A stretch of 20,094 bases of DNA from a virus. The notes under the pieces are model-generated. The model did no database searches. It was not told where the DNA came from and was given only the letters and a program-made list of their open reading frames with translations. Positions 5,855-13,776 of this stretch are shown here, piece by piece; the stretch's first letter is position 1, and each line of letters begins with the position of its first letter. The stretch is taken from positions 1 through 20,094 of IMG/VR virus record IMGVR_UViG_3300038309_000134; one strand, given 5' to 3'. The translations under genes were made by a program, and so were the position numbers.

Positions 5855-6884
5855 GGCTTTTGATAGAGACAGATGGACACGAGTATCGTTAGCGGATAAT
5901 ACCGGTGCGATTACTTTAGATGATGCAAGCGTGGTAAATGGCCCAGCATTTTTTACTTATAAAAATGCGAGCGATACACTGGCTACAATTGAAGCAGCAA
6001 ACTATTTTTCAGCCGCAGCTTATGACTTGGCTATTGGTGACTTTCTTATGGTTACTGGTAGTGATGGTAATAGTATTGAAGTTGTGAGCGCTGTTGATAG
6101 AAGTGCCAACCCAGCAACAGTTAGTGTAACTGCCTATGCAATTAGTGGTGGAATCTCAACTACGTTACCCTCCGGTGATATTCTTGTCGGTTCCGCTTTA
6201 AACGTTGCTACTGATGTAACAATGTCTGGCGATGCTACCATTATTGCTGATGGAACCTTAACTATTGCTGCTGGCGCAATCGATAATGCTAAAGTAGATG
6301 CGGCTGCTGGAATTGTATTTTCCAAGCTAGAAACCTTAGCTTCTGGAGAATTGATTGTTGGTTCTGCTGGTGGTGTTCCGACTGCTGTAGCAATGTCTGG
6401 TGACGTTGCCATCATTGCAAGTGGTGCTACTACTATCCAAGCAGGTGCGGTTGATTCATCCATGATGAATGCAAACATGCTTCGTTACGCGACTGTTACT
6501 ATGAGTGCTGCTGAATTTAACGGTGCGTACGTTACGCCTCATCTATTGGTAGCTGCTGCTGGTGCAGATACCATGTTGGTTCTTGAGTCCGCACAAGTAT
6601 TGATGACTTACGGAACTACACAATTTGCCAATGGTGGTGTAGCTCATATTCAATATGACTCAACTACTTTAGGTGCTGGTATTATTGCTTCTAGTACCCA
6701 AGCGGCTGCAAACTTCTTTGATGCCGCTGATACGGCTCTTGGATTTAATCAAGGCACTGTTAAACAGCCTTTCGCTACTGCGATCAACAAAGGACTTTAC
6801 TTCTCGAACGTAACAGGCGCGTTTGACACTGGTGACAGTACATTTGTTGTTCATGTATGGTACAGAACTATACCAAGTGTTTAA
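5853..6884 (+). CDS. Capsid-associated decoration / head-fibre-like protein, 343 residues
   Basis: It directly follows the capsid gene, where podoviruses place decoration or head-fibre proteins. The first ~97 residues form a compact domain with the pattern seen in phage capsid-associated proteins: an aromatic-Thr strand (FFTYKNASDTLATIEAANYF), a D-L-x-x-GD turn (58-63), and a VSA-x-x-x-x-ANPATVSVTA end. Residues 107-206 contain two copies of a 57-residue repeat, beginning SGDILVGSALNVAT (107) and SGELIVGSAGGVPT (164), each with MSGD and an AI-rich triad, consistent with a trimeric beta-helical shaft. The C-terminal 130 residues look like a globular beta tip. AAGGAG supports the ATG. It ends sharing four bases with the minus-strand HNH gene. 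A tail component is a less likely alternative. Confidence 0.65.
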   Translation: MAFDRDRWTRVSLADNTGAITLDDASVVNGPAFFTYKNASDTLATIEAANYFSAAAYDLAIGDFLMVTGSDGNSIEVVSAVDRSANPATVSVTAYAISGGISTTLPSGDILVGSALNVATDVTMSGDATIIADGTLTIAAGAIDNAKVDAAAGIVFSKLETLASGELIVGSAGGVPTAVAMSGDVAIIASGATTIQAGAVDSSMMNANMLRYATVTMSAAEFNGAYVTPHLLVAAAGADTMLVLESAQVLMTYGTTQFANGGVAHIQYDSTTLGAGIIASSTQAAANFFDAADTALGFNQGTVKQPFATAINKGLYFSNVTGAFDTGDSTFVVHVWYRTIPSV

Positions 6885-7432
6885 TTTTTAGTTAAATAGT
6901 TGGTTGCGGATTGGGTTAGCTCTGGATTGTCATTGAAGTAACCCAATCCCATATTGCATTTATAGCATAGTAGTCCGCGAATAAGTCCTGTTGAATGACA
7001 ATGGTCTACAGCAAAATTTACATCTTTAGTTTTATTAGCTTTATGTTCTTCAATATGAATCAAGCAAATTGCACATCGGTGTCCTTGTGAGAAGAGTAGT
7101 TTTTCAAAAAAATCGACCGATATACCATAGCGTTTTTCTAAGCGCCAATTTGTTTGACGACGTTTATATTTTTTTTGATATTTTTTTTGTGTGGAAGGAT
7201 TATAGTTAGAGTTTACACATAACCTGCATACCGTACTCCCATTTTTTCGAAACGTAGTATCATTAATTTTTATAAGTCCATGAAATGGGCAGCGTTTTCC
7301 GCACCAAAAAGGCAAGAGTTCCTTATAAGGTTTTACTTTATATTTTTCTCTTTCCCATCGATGGACGGGGCACCATGCATGATTTTTGTTACGTGGATTA
7401 TCACAAAAGGGGGCATTGCAGACTAATGGCAT
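6881..7432 (-). CDS. HNH endonuclease, endonuclease VII type, 183 residues
   Basis: The C-terminal part (residues 101-180) fits the endonuclease VII family: RYGISVDFFEKLL, Cys120-x2-Cys123, the active-site AVDHCHSTG with Asp143-His144-x-His146, IRGLLCYKCN with Cys156-x2-Cys159 and Asn160, and GYFNDNPE. These proteins cut DNA; free-standing copies in phage late operons often act as homing endonucleases. The N-terminal 75 residues hold further ligand groups (Cys5, Cys10, Cys21, His24; Cys44, Cys48, His51; Cys69, Cys72), probably extra zinc knuckles for DNA binding. The start at 7432 is chosen because GGAG lies six bases upstream; an in-frame ATG at 7522 has a hydrophobic, unsupported extension. 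The gene is reversed relative to its neighbours and unusually T-rich in places (T-runs around 7170-7190), suggesting acquisition. Confidence 0.85.
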   Translation of the reverse strand: MPLVCNAPFCDNPRNKNHAWCPVHRWEREKYKVKPYKELLPFWCGKRCPFHGLIKINDTTFRKNGSTVCRLCVNSNYNPSTQKKYQKKYKRRQTNWRLEKRYGISVDFFEKLLFSQGHRCAICLIHIEEHKANKTKDVNFAVDHCHSTGLIRGLLCYKCNMGLGYFNDNPELTQSATNYLTKN

Positions 7433-7563
7433 TTTACTCTCCAGTAAACTCAGTAAGAAGCAAAACCAAACTGCTGAGTAAACAGTCTTTCGCGTTGCAA
7501 TCGCTAGGTTTTGCAGTTGCATTATAAAGGTATATACTATATTTATCTACTTAGGGGCATATT
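7433..7563. promoter_or_regulatory. Spacer between HNH gene and tail genes with weak promoter and repeats
   Basis: The 131-base divergent spacer contains AGTAAAC twice (7443-7449 and 7477-7483) and an inverted ACTCAG/CTGAGT pair (7448-7453 with 7474-7479). TTGCAG (7511-7516) and TATACT (7533-7538), 16 bases apart, form a modest sigma-70 match that could restart transcription of the tail genes downstream of the reversed HNH gene. AGGGG at 7553-7557 is the ribosome site of the next gene. No terminator is visible. Confidence 0.35.
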
Positions 7564-8160
7564 ATGAGCTTATCCAAAGTACAAATAATTTCAAATGCCC
7601 TCCTGCAATTAGGCCACGCACCTATTTCATCTTTAGTTGATGGGGATGAGCTAGTGGTCGCTGCTGAAAGCATTTATGATATTAAGTTACCTGCTGTATT
7701 GAGCCAAGGAAACTGGCGCTTTGCGGTTCAACGAACGCAATTAACACGCCTTAATGAAACACCCCCAAAACCTTGGAAAACAGTCTATAGCTTACCGGCT
7801 GGTTTTCTTAAAACGATTCAGCTTTATCCCAATATCTATGACTGGGATATCTATCGCAACGAAAAAATTTATACTTACATGGAAAGTGAACTTTGGATGG
7901 AATATGTGTTTCAGCCGGAAGTATCGCATTTTCCAGCACACTTTGCTGATTACTTTACCTATGAAATTTCAGCGCCTCTTGCCTTAAGCAATGCTGAAAA
8001 GACAGAGTATTACGCAGCGCTTGAAGCGAAACGCCGTTCGATGGCTGCTATGTCTAATGCGATTGAAACAGCTAATAGACCTAATTTCTCACAAGTTTTA
8101 TTTCCTGTATTGGCTAATCGCAATCTTGGTGGTTTAATGGGTAATAGCTTTAACCAATAA
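7564..8160 (+). CDS. Tail tubular protein A (T7 gp11-like)
   Basis: The 198-residue length and sequence match the podovirus tail tubular A / gatekeeper family (T7 gp11, 196 residues). Characteristic features are the opening SKVQIISNALLQLG with PISSL, the AESIYDIKLPAVLSQGNWRFA segment in part, where a Trp follows the QGN turn, then PAGFLKTIQLY, and the final helix and LFPVLANRNLGG stretch. The protein forms a ring under the portal and holds the tail nozzle, closing the filled head. The start is supported by AGGGG six bases upstream. It is followed after eight bases by its partner, tail tubular protein B, as is usual. Confidence 0.9.
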   Translation: MSLSKVQIISNALLQLGHAPISSLVDGDELVVAAESIYDIKLPAVLSQGNWRFAVQRTQLTRLNETPPKPWKTVYSLPAGFLKTIQLYPNIYDWDIYRNEKIYTYMESELWMEYVFQPEVSHFPAHFADYFTYEISAPLALSNAEKTEYYAALEAKRRSMAAMSNAIETANRPNFSQVLFPVLANRNLGGLMGNSFNQ

Positions 8161-8168
8161 GGCATGGA

Positions 8169-10685
8169 ATGGCACAAGTTACCTGGTCGCAATTAGTTTT
8201 TTCTAAGGGTGAGTTATCGCCTTTAATGTATTCTCGTGTGGATACTGAGAACTATTACAAAGGATTGAAAACCGCTACAAACGTATTGAACTACCCATCA
8301 GGCGGTGCAGGAAAGCGGTTTGGTACAATCTACGATGCGACCATTACAGGTGCTTCTAGCTATGAGGAAATCTTTTTTGAGGCTTTTCCGTATGCAAATG
8401 AATGCACTTATCAGCTAGTATTTGTTCCCGATAGTGTTCAAATTTATTTAGAAGGCGTTTTATGCGCAACAGTAACCACAGGAATTGTTGCTAGTGAAAT
8501 GTCGAATATTGACACGACTATTTTAGATACAAATTTCAGAGTTTGCACTGGAACGTTACAACCGAAAGATTTGGTTCGTTCGGCATCGTCAGCTAGTACA
8601 ATTGCATCAGTTGCGTCAGATGTATTTACTTTTACAGGTGCGCTATCGGCAGATGTAATTTACCCTGTAAAGTTCGCAACTACTGGCACGCTTCCTGCTA
8701 CGACACCTCAAGTTAGAACAGGGAAGGTTTATTTTATAAGGCCTGATACGACCTTAACCACTAAAGTTTACGGCACATCGCAAGATGCTAAAAATGATAC
8801 CAATGCGTTTACGCTAACCGATGTGGGAACAGGTACGAACACAATAATCCCTCAAAATACTTGGACGTTTGGAAATGTTTCATTTAAAACATATCCTTTT
8901 TACATTTTCCCCGATGTTAGTTATAGCGCTTTAACTTTTACACCAGGTGCTACAACAGGTTATGGCGTAACTATTACAGCAAGTGGCGCAATTTTCAGTA
9001 CGGCGTTTGTAGGTGGTGCGTTTATTGGTAATGGTGGATTCTCAAGGATTGTTGGCTATACAAGTACAACCATCGTTACAGTTGATATTATTGACCCATT
9101 CGATTCAACTGCTGCAATTCCTGGAACAGAAGCTGTACTGGCTGAACCAGCATGGTCAACCGATCGTGGATGGCCGACTAAATGCTCGTCTTTTCAAAGT
9201 AGAGCTATCTTTGCTAATACATCATCGCTTCAAAACGGATTGTGGCTATCAGCAATCAATAGTTACAACGAGTTCAGTCAGATTGAAACGGACGCTGATG
9301 ACCCTATCGCCTATTTTCCATCATCTGATACAGTTAACTCAATTCAATTTATTGTTCCCTATCGCAGCTTAACTGTTCATACAAATACGGGAATATACTC
9401 AAGCCCATTGTCTGTAGAATCAGCACTTACTCCATCTAATTTTTCACTGGCATTGCAAGATTCAACCCCTGCCACAGACGTACAGCCGCGCGGTATTGAT
9501 AATCAGATTGTTGTTATTTCCGGTAATGATGTTCACTCGATGCTATGGGATGGCTTCAATAACTCGTATCAATCCAACATCGCCTCAGTATCATCCGAAC
9601 ACTTAATTAATAGCCCTCATGATGAAAGTGCCTACACTGATTTAAACAGAGCTGGTTCGCGCTATATGTTTATTATCAATGACGATGGCACGCTTGTAGT
9701 GTTTCAAACGTTGATAGCTGAAAACGTACAAGGGTTTACACCGCACAGATTAGAACAACCCTATGGCAATGCTTATTTTAGATGGGCTACTTCAAGCCCT
9801 GATGGACGCGCGTGGTTTGTCACAGAGCGTGAGATTGCCTCGGCAGCTAGTGGGGTAGTTATTACGGCATTTGATGCTGATGAGGATACGTTAACAGCGA
9901 CAGGCGTGGCATTTTCAACAACCGATGCGACTGTTTGTGAATTTACAACTACAGGAACACTGCCTGCCTCTTCACCTCAAATTGCAGTCGATGTTAATTA
10001 TTGGGCTATAGGTGTGACGACCGATACATTTAAAGTCTACCTAACCAAAGAAGATGCCCTGGCTGATGAAAATGCAATTGAATTTACCGATGCTGGAACA
10101 ACTTCAACAGTAGTGCCATGGCCTTTATCAACTGTATTTTATTTAGAAGAATTAAGTTTTGAGACTTATGTTGATTGCGCCTATCGTTATAGTGGAACCG
10201 CCGCTAGTAGTTTTGGCAGTCTTCCGAGATTTAATGGCCAAACAGTCACTATAAATGGAGATGGATTCGAGTTTAACGATAATGTGATAAACGATACCGT
10301 TGAAATTACTGCTCATGGCGAGGCGGTTGAGGTTGAAGAAGTTCAAATTGGTTTTCCAATCACAATGACGATTGTACCAATGCCAGTCTCACCGCCTGGT
10401 CAGATGGGCGCAAGAGGTTCAAGCCTGGTGTTTCCACAGCTAATAAGAACAGCGACGATTATGTATACCGATAGTATTGGTGGAACAATTAATGGAATCC
10501 CTATCCCATACAAAAATCTCGAAAATACAATCCCAGGAAATGCCCCAACACCTTCGACTGGGATATTCGAATTTACCCCAATGAAGGGATGGAATAACTT
10601 TAGTACAGATGCCATAACAATTTCGCATTCAAGCCCGTTTGAGTTTAAACTTATTGGCATATTCTACAAAATAGAGGTTTCATAA
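8169..10685 (+). CDS. Tail tubular protein B / nozzle (T7 gp12-like)
   Basis: The N-terminus (WSQLVFSKGELSPLMYSRVD, then YYKGLKTATNVLNYPSGGAGKRFGT in part) is the hallmark of the T7 gp12 nozzle family, and residues 330-540 carry its typical beta-propeller segments (WPTKCSSFQSRAIFANT, LWLSAINSYNEFSQ, MLWDGFNNSYQSN, HRLEQP). Six copies should form the tail nozzle. At 838 residues it is slightly longer than T7 gp12 (794). Two related beta-rich modules of about 85 residues are inserted, at 146-228 and 565-650; each has TTGTLPA-x-x-PQ, then an aromatic strand, a DA-x-x-x-x-NA turn and a TD-x-GT end. The stop overlaps the next ATG (TAATG). Confidence 0.9.
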   Translation: MAQVTWSQLVFSKGELSPLMYSRVDTENYYKGLKTATNVLNYPSGGAGKRFGTIYDATITGASSYEEIFFEAFPYANECTYQLVFVPDSVQIYLEGVLCATVTTGIVASEMSNIDTTILDTNFRVCTGTLQPKDLVRSASSASTIASVASDVFTFTGALSADVIYPVKFATTGTLPATTPQVRTGKVYFIRPDTTLTTKVYGTSQDAKNDTNAFTLTDVGTGTNTIIPQNTWTFGNVSFKTYPFYIFPDVSYSALTFTPGATTGYGVTITASGAIFSTAFVGGAFIGNGGFSRIVGYTSTTIVTVDIIDPFDSTAAIPGTEAVLAEPAWSTDRGWPTKCSSFQSRAIFANTSSLQNGLWLSAINSYNEFSQIETDADDPIAYFPSSDTVNSIQFIVPYRSLTVHTNTGIYSSPLSVESALTPSNFSLALQDSTPATDVQPRGIDNQIVVISGNDVHSMLWDGFNNSYQSNIASVSSEHLINSPHDESAYTDLNRAGSRYMFIINDDGTLVVFQTLIAENVQGFTPHRLEQPYGNAYFRWATSSPDGRAWFVTEREIASAASGVVITAFDADEDTLTATGVAFSTTDATVCEFTTTGTLPASSPQIAVDVNYWAIGVTTDTFKVYLTKEDALADENAIEFTDAGTTSTVVPWPLSTVFYLEELSFETYVDCAYRYSGTAASSFGSLPRFNGQTVTINGDGFEFNDNVINDTVEITAHGEAVEVEEVQIGFPITMTIVPMPVSPPGQMGARGSSLVFPQLIRTATIMYTDSIGGTINGIPIPYKNLENTIPGNAPTPSTGIFEFTPMKGWNNFSTDAITISHSSPFEFKLIGIFYKIEVS
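8604..8852 (+). repeat. First copy of an internal nozzle-protein module
   Basis: These bases encode residues 146-228 of tail tubular protein B. Key residues shared with the second copy (9861-10118) are VFTFTG/VAFSTT-type strands, TTGTLPA, PQ, the pair KVY or VYLT followed by DA, NAF or NAI, TD-x-GT and a closing I/V-P. The shared positions are visible at protein level only; the DNA has diverged, so the duplication is old. Confidence 0.6.
9861..10118 (+). repeat. Second copy of an internal nozzle-protein module
   Basis: These bases encode residues 565-650 of tail tubular protein B, the counterpart of the module at 8604-8852. This copy keeps the more typical phage form of the domain, with EFTTTGTLPASSPQ, NYWAIGVTTDTFKVYLT, EDALADENAIEFTDAGT and a closing VVP. 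Similar modules are common in phage fibres and other virion proteins. Confidence 0.6.
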
Positions 10686-11200
10686 TGACCCCATATTTAG
10701 GCTTTTTAGTAGCCATGCAAGCGGCTGGAATGATTGTTGATTTATCTTCTTATCACAGCAATCAAAAGATTATTAACATGGGCCGTCAGCTTGAAAATGC
10801 TGCGTTTGAAACAAACATGCAAGCTCTAAAACTAGAATCAACGGAAGCGTCAATTGCTGAAATGAAACAATTGCGAGAGAACCTTGGCAATCAAATTGCA
10901 ACCAATGCTGCTCGAGGTACGAGCTCAAGCCAAGGAAGTGCACTATCATTACAACAAAAATCAATTGGAACGTTTAATGCAGATGAGCGAACTAGACGTA
11001 TTAATTTAATGGCCAAAGAATCACAACTCAGAGCGAACAAGGTATTATCTGGTTTGCATACCCTACGTTCCGAGACTGAATTAGGTCGGGCAATGGTTGG
11101 AAGACAGATTGATAAAATCCCAACTTCAGCCACAGTCGAAGCTTTTGGTAAAACAGACCTTGGAAAAAAATGGGGTTTTGGAATTAAGGAAACAGCATAA
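10685..11200 (+). CDS. Internal virion protein, T7 gp14-like, 171 residues
   Basis: Sequence similarity to T7 gp14 is not obvious, but the size, order and composition fit. An N-terminal hydrophobic stretch (PYLGFLVAMQAAGMIVDL, residues 3-20) precedes a long Gln/Ala/Glu-rich helix (about 25-135) with a small Gly/Ser-rich break near residues 77-88 (ARGTSSSQGS). In T7, gp14, gp15 and gp16 form the core and are ejected to build a channel through the envelope, with gp14 in the outer membrane. The next two genes are of the sizes expected for gp15 and gp16. It starts and ends in TAATG junctions, so translation is coupled on both sides. GAGG before the ATG supports the start. Confidence 0.65.
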   Translation: MTPYLGFLVAMQAAGMIVDLSSYHSNQKIINMGRQLENAAFETNMQALKLESTEASIAEMKQLRENLGNQIATNAARGTSSSQGSALSLQQKSIGTFNADERTRRINLMAKESQLRANKVLSGLHTLRSETELGRAMVGRQIDKIPTSATVEAFGKTDLGKKWGFGIKETA

Positions 11201-13776
11201 TGGCAAACCCTATTGAACCATCAATAAAAAATCCCAGTGGCGCTGAGGTTAAAACATTAAAAAGACAAGAAACCTTGGATGCTACGGTAGGAACCCCTGA
11301 TTTTGGTCAAGCTTTTAATGCGTTAGCGATGACACCTACTCTTACGCAGGAATTAGGCTCAAGAGCCGCTCAGAGCGCGTCAAACGCTATGATGACTAAG
11401 CTTGGTTATGAAGCTGGAAAAAATCCCCATGGTGATTTATTTCCATCATTAACTAAAGCAGATGAAGTATATAAAAGCGCATACTTAGCTCAATCACAAA
11501 ATACATTGCAGTTAAACTTTTCATCGCTTATGAATCAGTCCCAAGAGGATTTGGCACAAGCTCAAAATTTAACGCCCGAATTAATATCATCCTACACCAA
11601 ACAATTAGCTCAAAGCGCCAAAGAACTGGTCGATTCAGCCCCTACCGAAATTAAAGGTCAGTTAGCGTTTGGATATGCTAACCGTCTTCAAAACAGTTCT
11701 CATAATCTAAATATGAAGCTCATTCAGCAAAACAAAGCGGCTGAATTAGATAAAATGAAAACGGCAGATAAACAGACTGATATTGATATCATGAATAATG
11801 CAATGGGTGGCAATCAAGAGGATGCCTATACATTGTACCTAGACAAAGTAGCTACAAATAAAAAGCAACGAGAGTCTGGAATGATGACTGCCAGTGAAGA
11901 GCTGGCAAGCAATGAATCAGCAAAGATTAGTTATTATACGGCGGTAAGTAATGCTCAAGCGATAGCAGCTCGTGAAAAAGGCGACAAGGCATTAATGACC
12001 TATATGGATAGTTTGGCTGATTTTAAAAACAAACCTGCCGACCTAAGTTATGACCAATATGTGGCGATGGGACGAAACACATTATCCTTAATGAACCACA
12101 TGGATAGCTTGCAACAATTAGACCGACAAACAACGCTTACAGGCCTAAATGCAAAAGTGGCTGATCGAACATTAACTGATTTAGATGTTAAACAGGCAGC
12201 CGCTAATCCAGCTCTTAAAGATCAGGATATTAATAATCTTACTGCAAAATGGGCAACGGCTTCTAATAAAAGCCAAAATGAAGCCCTAAAGCTTGCCCAA
12301 GCGACCACTGGATTTACCAATACCTTTTCTTACGCGGCATTAAGTACGTCAGACCAAAACAAAGCTTTTGATGCCATAGTTCAAGCACGAAAAGAATCAA
12401 ACCCTGGATTGGCTCCTGGAGTGATTGAGGCGGAAGTTGCAAGTCTAGCCGGCGGCCCTAACACTCGATTTTTTGGTGAACTGACGGCTCTTTCACGCTC
12501 ACCATTGCCAGAGGAGCTCGACCAAGCTTCAACGATGTTTCATAGCGTGTATGCTAGAAGTCCTGAGAATTTAATTGGTTTAGACCAAGCAACCTTTGAT
12601 AATATTGCAGCATTTGATTCGTTCAAAAACCTGAACCCAAACGATATTAATAAGGCCGCATTTGAAACACGACAAGCCATGCTTCCCAAAACAAAAGACC
12701 AGAAAGAAGCTATTTATAATAGTTGGAAAGAATATTCAAAAGACAACCTTGCAACCAGCGCACAAAAAATGTCATTTGCTAAAAAAATATTAGATGCCAA
12801 TGACTTTTTCTTTAAGCCTGACGTTTTAGGTTCCAATGTTACAGCTCAGCATATATATAACATTATGAATCGATTTCATACCATCCTTGGTGACACTGCT
12901 GCTGCAAAAAAATCAACTGAATTAGCCGCTAAAATGACCTATGGTGAAACCTATGTGAACGGCAAAAAAGAAGTAGCTAATTTACCGATTGAAAAGTTTG
13001 TTAATGGTGGGCCAAGTACCTCATTTTTCGCGCAACACGATATAGTTAATCAAATGCAAGCACAGTTCGGAGAGTACCGAGCAGCTTATGATGCTGGTAA
13101 ACAAAATATGTTTTATCGGATTAAAAATCCTGAACGATGGAATCTATCGACTATTCAATCGAATTTAAATACACGTGATGAACTAATCAAACAAATTGAT
13201 AGTATTAAAGATTCAATGCTAAAAATATCCGACCAAGGGTATTACAAAGGCATGGCACAAGAAACTAAATATCAAAACTTAATGAAAGAACAAGAACAAT
13301 TGGTAACCAAACTTCAACCAATAAACAAAGCACTTTATGCGCTGAATAATTGGAAACAACCTATTGAGGTTGAGCAGGTTTATCGGGGCCAAGGTGATGA
13401 GGAAGGCCGAACTAACACCTTCAATCTATCCGTAGATGCCGGAGAAAATACATCGTTCTCTTACGACTCTACACAGCCCATCATCGGAAACTATGATGTC
13501 TTCTTAAATAACGAAAAAGGTGGCAGACAATCTATTCAGGAAATGGGTGGTCGCTCTGTTAATCATGTAGTTTATACCCCTAATAGCGCAATGATAAAGA
13601 ATTATGCTAACGCTCTTACTAACAAACTCGGTGACGCTAAATCCTACGAAGAAGCAATGAAAGAATTTAATCTTCGCACCAAAAAAGAAAGTGAAGACCC
13701 TGGCACATATATGGAACAAGCGTTTAGTGCGGTTCAAGAAGCCATTATAAAGCGGAGAAAAAATAATAATGGATGA
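11200..13776 (+). CDS. Internal virion protein, T7 gp15-like, 858 residues
   Basis: This long, Ala/Gln/Asn-rich, mostly helical protein lies between the gp14-like and gp16-like genes and is of the size class of T7 gp15 (747 residues), though longer. The N-terminal part has an Ala/Ser/Asn-rich pattern around residues 50-75 and a PSLTKADEVYKSAYLA segment near 80-97, seen in podovirus core proteins. No membrane segment is apparent. It would form part of the internal core and, after ejection, the periplasmic tunnel for DNA. Identification rests on order, size and composition, with little residue-level evidence. AAGGAA precedes the ATG at 11200, which overlaps the previous stop (TAATG). Its end overlaps the next gene by eight bases. 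Confidence 0.65.
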   Translation: MANPIEPSIKNPSGAEVKTLKRQETLDATVGTPDFGQAFNALAMTPTLTQELGSRAAQSASNAMMTKLGYEAGKNPHGDLFPSLTKADEVYKSAYLAQSQNTLQLNFSSLMNQSQEDLAQAQNLTPELISSYTKQLAQSAKELVDSAPTEIKGQLAFGYANRLQNSSHNLNMKLIQQNKAAELDKMKTADKQTDIDIMNNAMGGNQEDAYTLYLDKVATNKKQRESGMMTASEELASNESAKISYYTAVSNAQAIAAREKGDKALMTYMDSLADFKNKPADLSYDQYVAMGRNTLSLMNHMDSLQQLDRQTTLTGLNAKVADRTLTDLDVKQAAANPALKDQDINNLTAKWATASNKSQNEALKLAQATTGFTNTFSYAALSTSDQNKAFDAIVQARKESNPGLAPGVIEAEVASLAGGPNTRFFGELTALSRSPLPEELDQASTMFHSVYARSPENLIGLDQATFDNIAAFDSFKNLNPNDINKAAFETRQAMLPKTKDQKEAIYNSWKEYSKDNLATSAQKMSFAKKILDANDFFFKPDVLGSNVTAQHIYNIMNRFHTILGDTAAAKKSTELAAKMTYGETYVNGKKEVANLPIEKFVNGGPSTSFFAQHDIVNQMQAQFGEYRAAYDAGKQNMFYRIKNPERWNLSTIQSNLNTRDELIKQIDSIKDSMLKISDQGYYKGMAQETKYQNLMKEQEQLVTKLQPINKALYALNNWKQPIEVEQVYRGQGDEEGRTNTFNLSVDAGENTSFSYDSTQPIIGNYDVFLNNEKGGRQSIQEMGGRSVNHVVYTPNSAMIKNYANALTNKLGDAKSYEEAMKEFNLRTKKESEDPGTYMEQAFSAVQEAIIKRRKNNNG

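Noticed and set aside
6134-6478. 114-codon reverse frame inside the capsid-fibre gene
   Set aside because: It is antisense to the repeats, and its Ala/Pro/Ser-rich product simply mirrors their biased composition.
7433-7522. N-terminal extension of the HNH gene to an ATG at 7522
   Set aside because: The extension has no ribosome site and overlaps the tail-gene control region. The ATG at 7432 has GGAG at good spacing and begins the cysteine-rich domain.
9013-9372. 119-codon frame inside the tail nozzle gene
   Set aside because: It lies in another frame of a well-supported gene, lacks a ribosome site and gives a Leu/Gln-rich product with no recognisable pattern.
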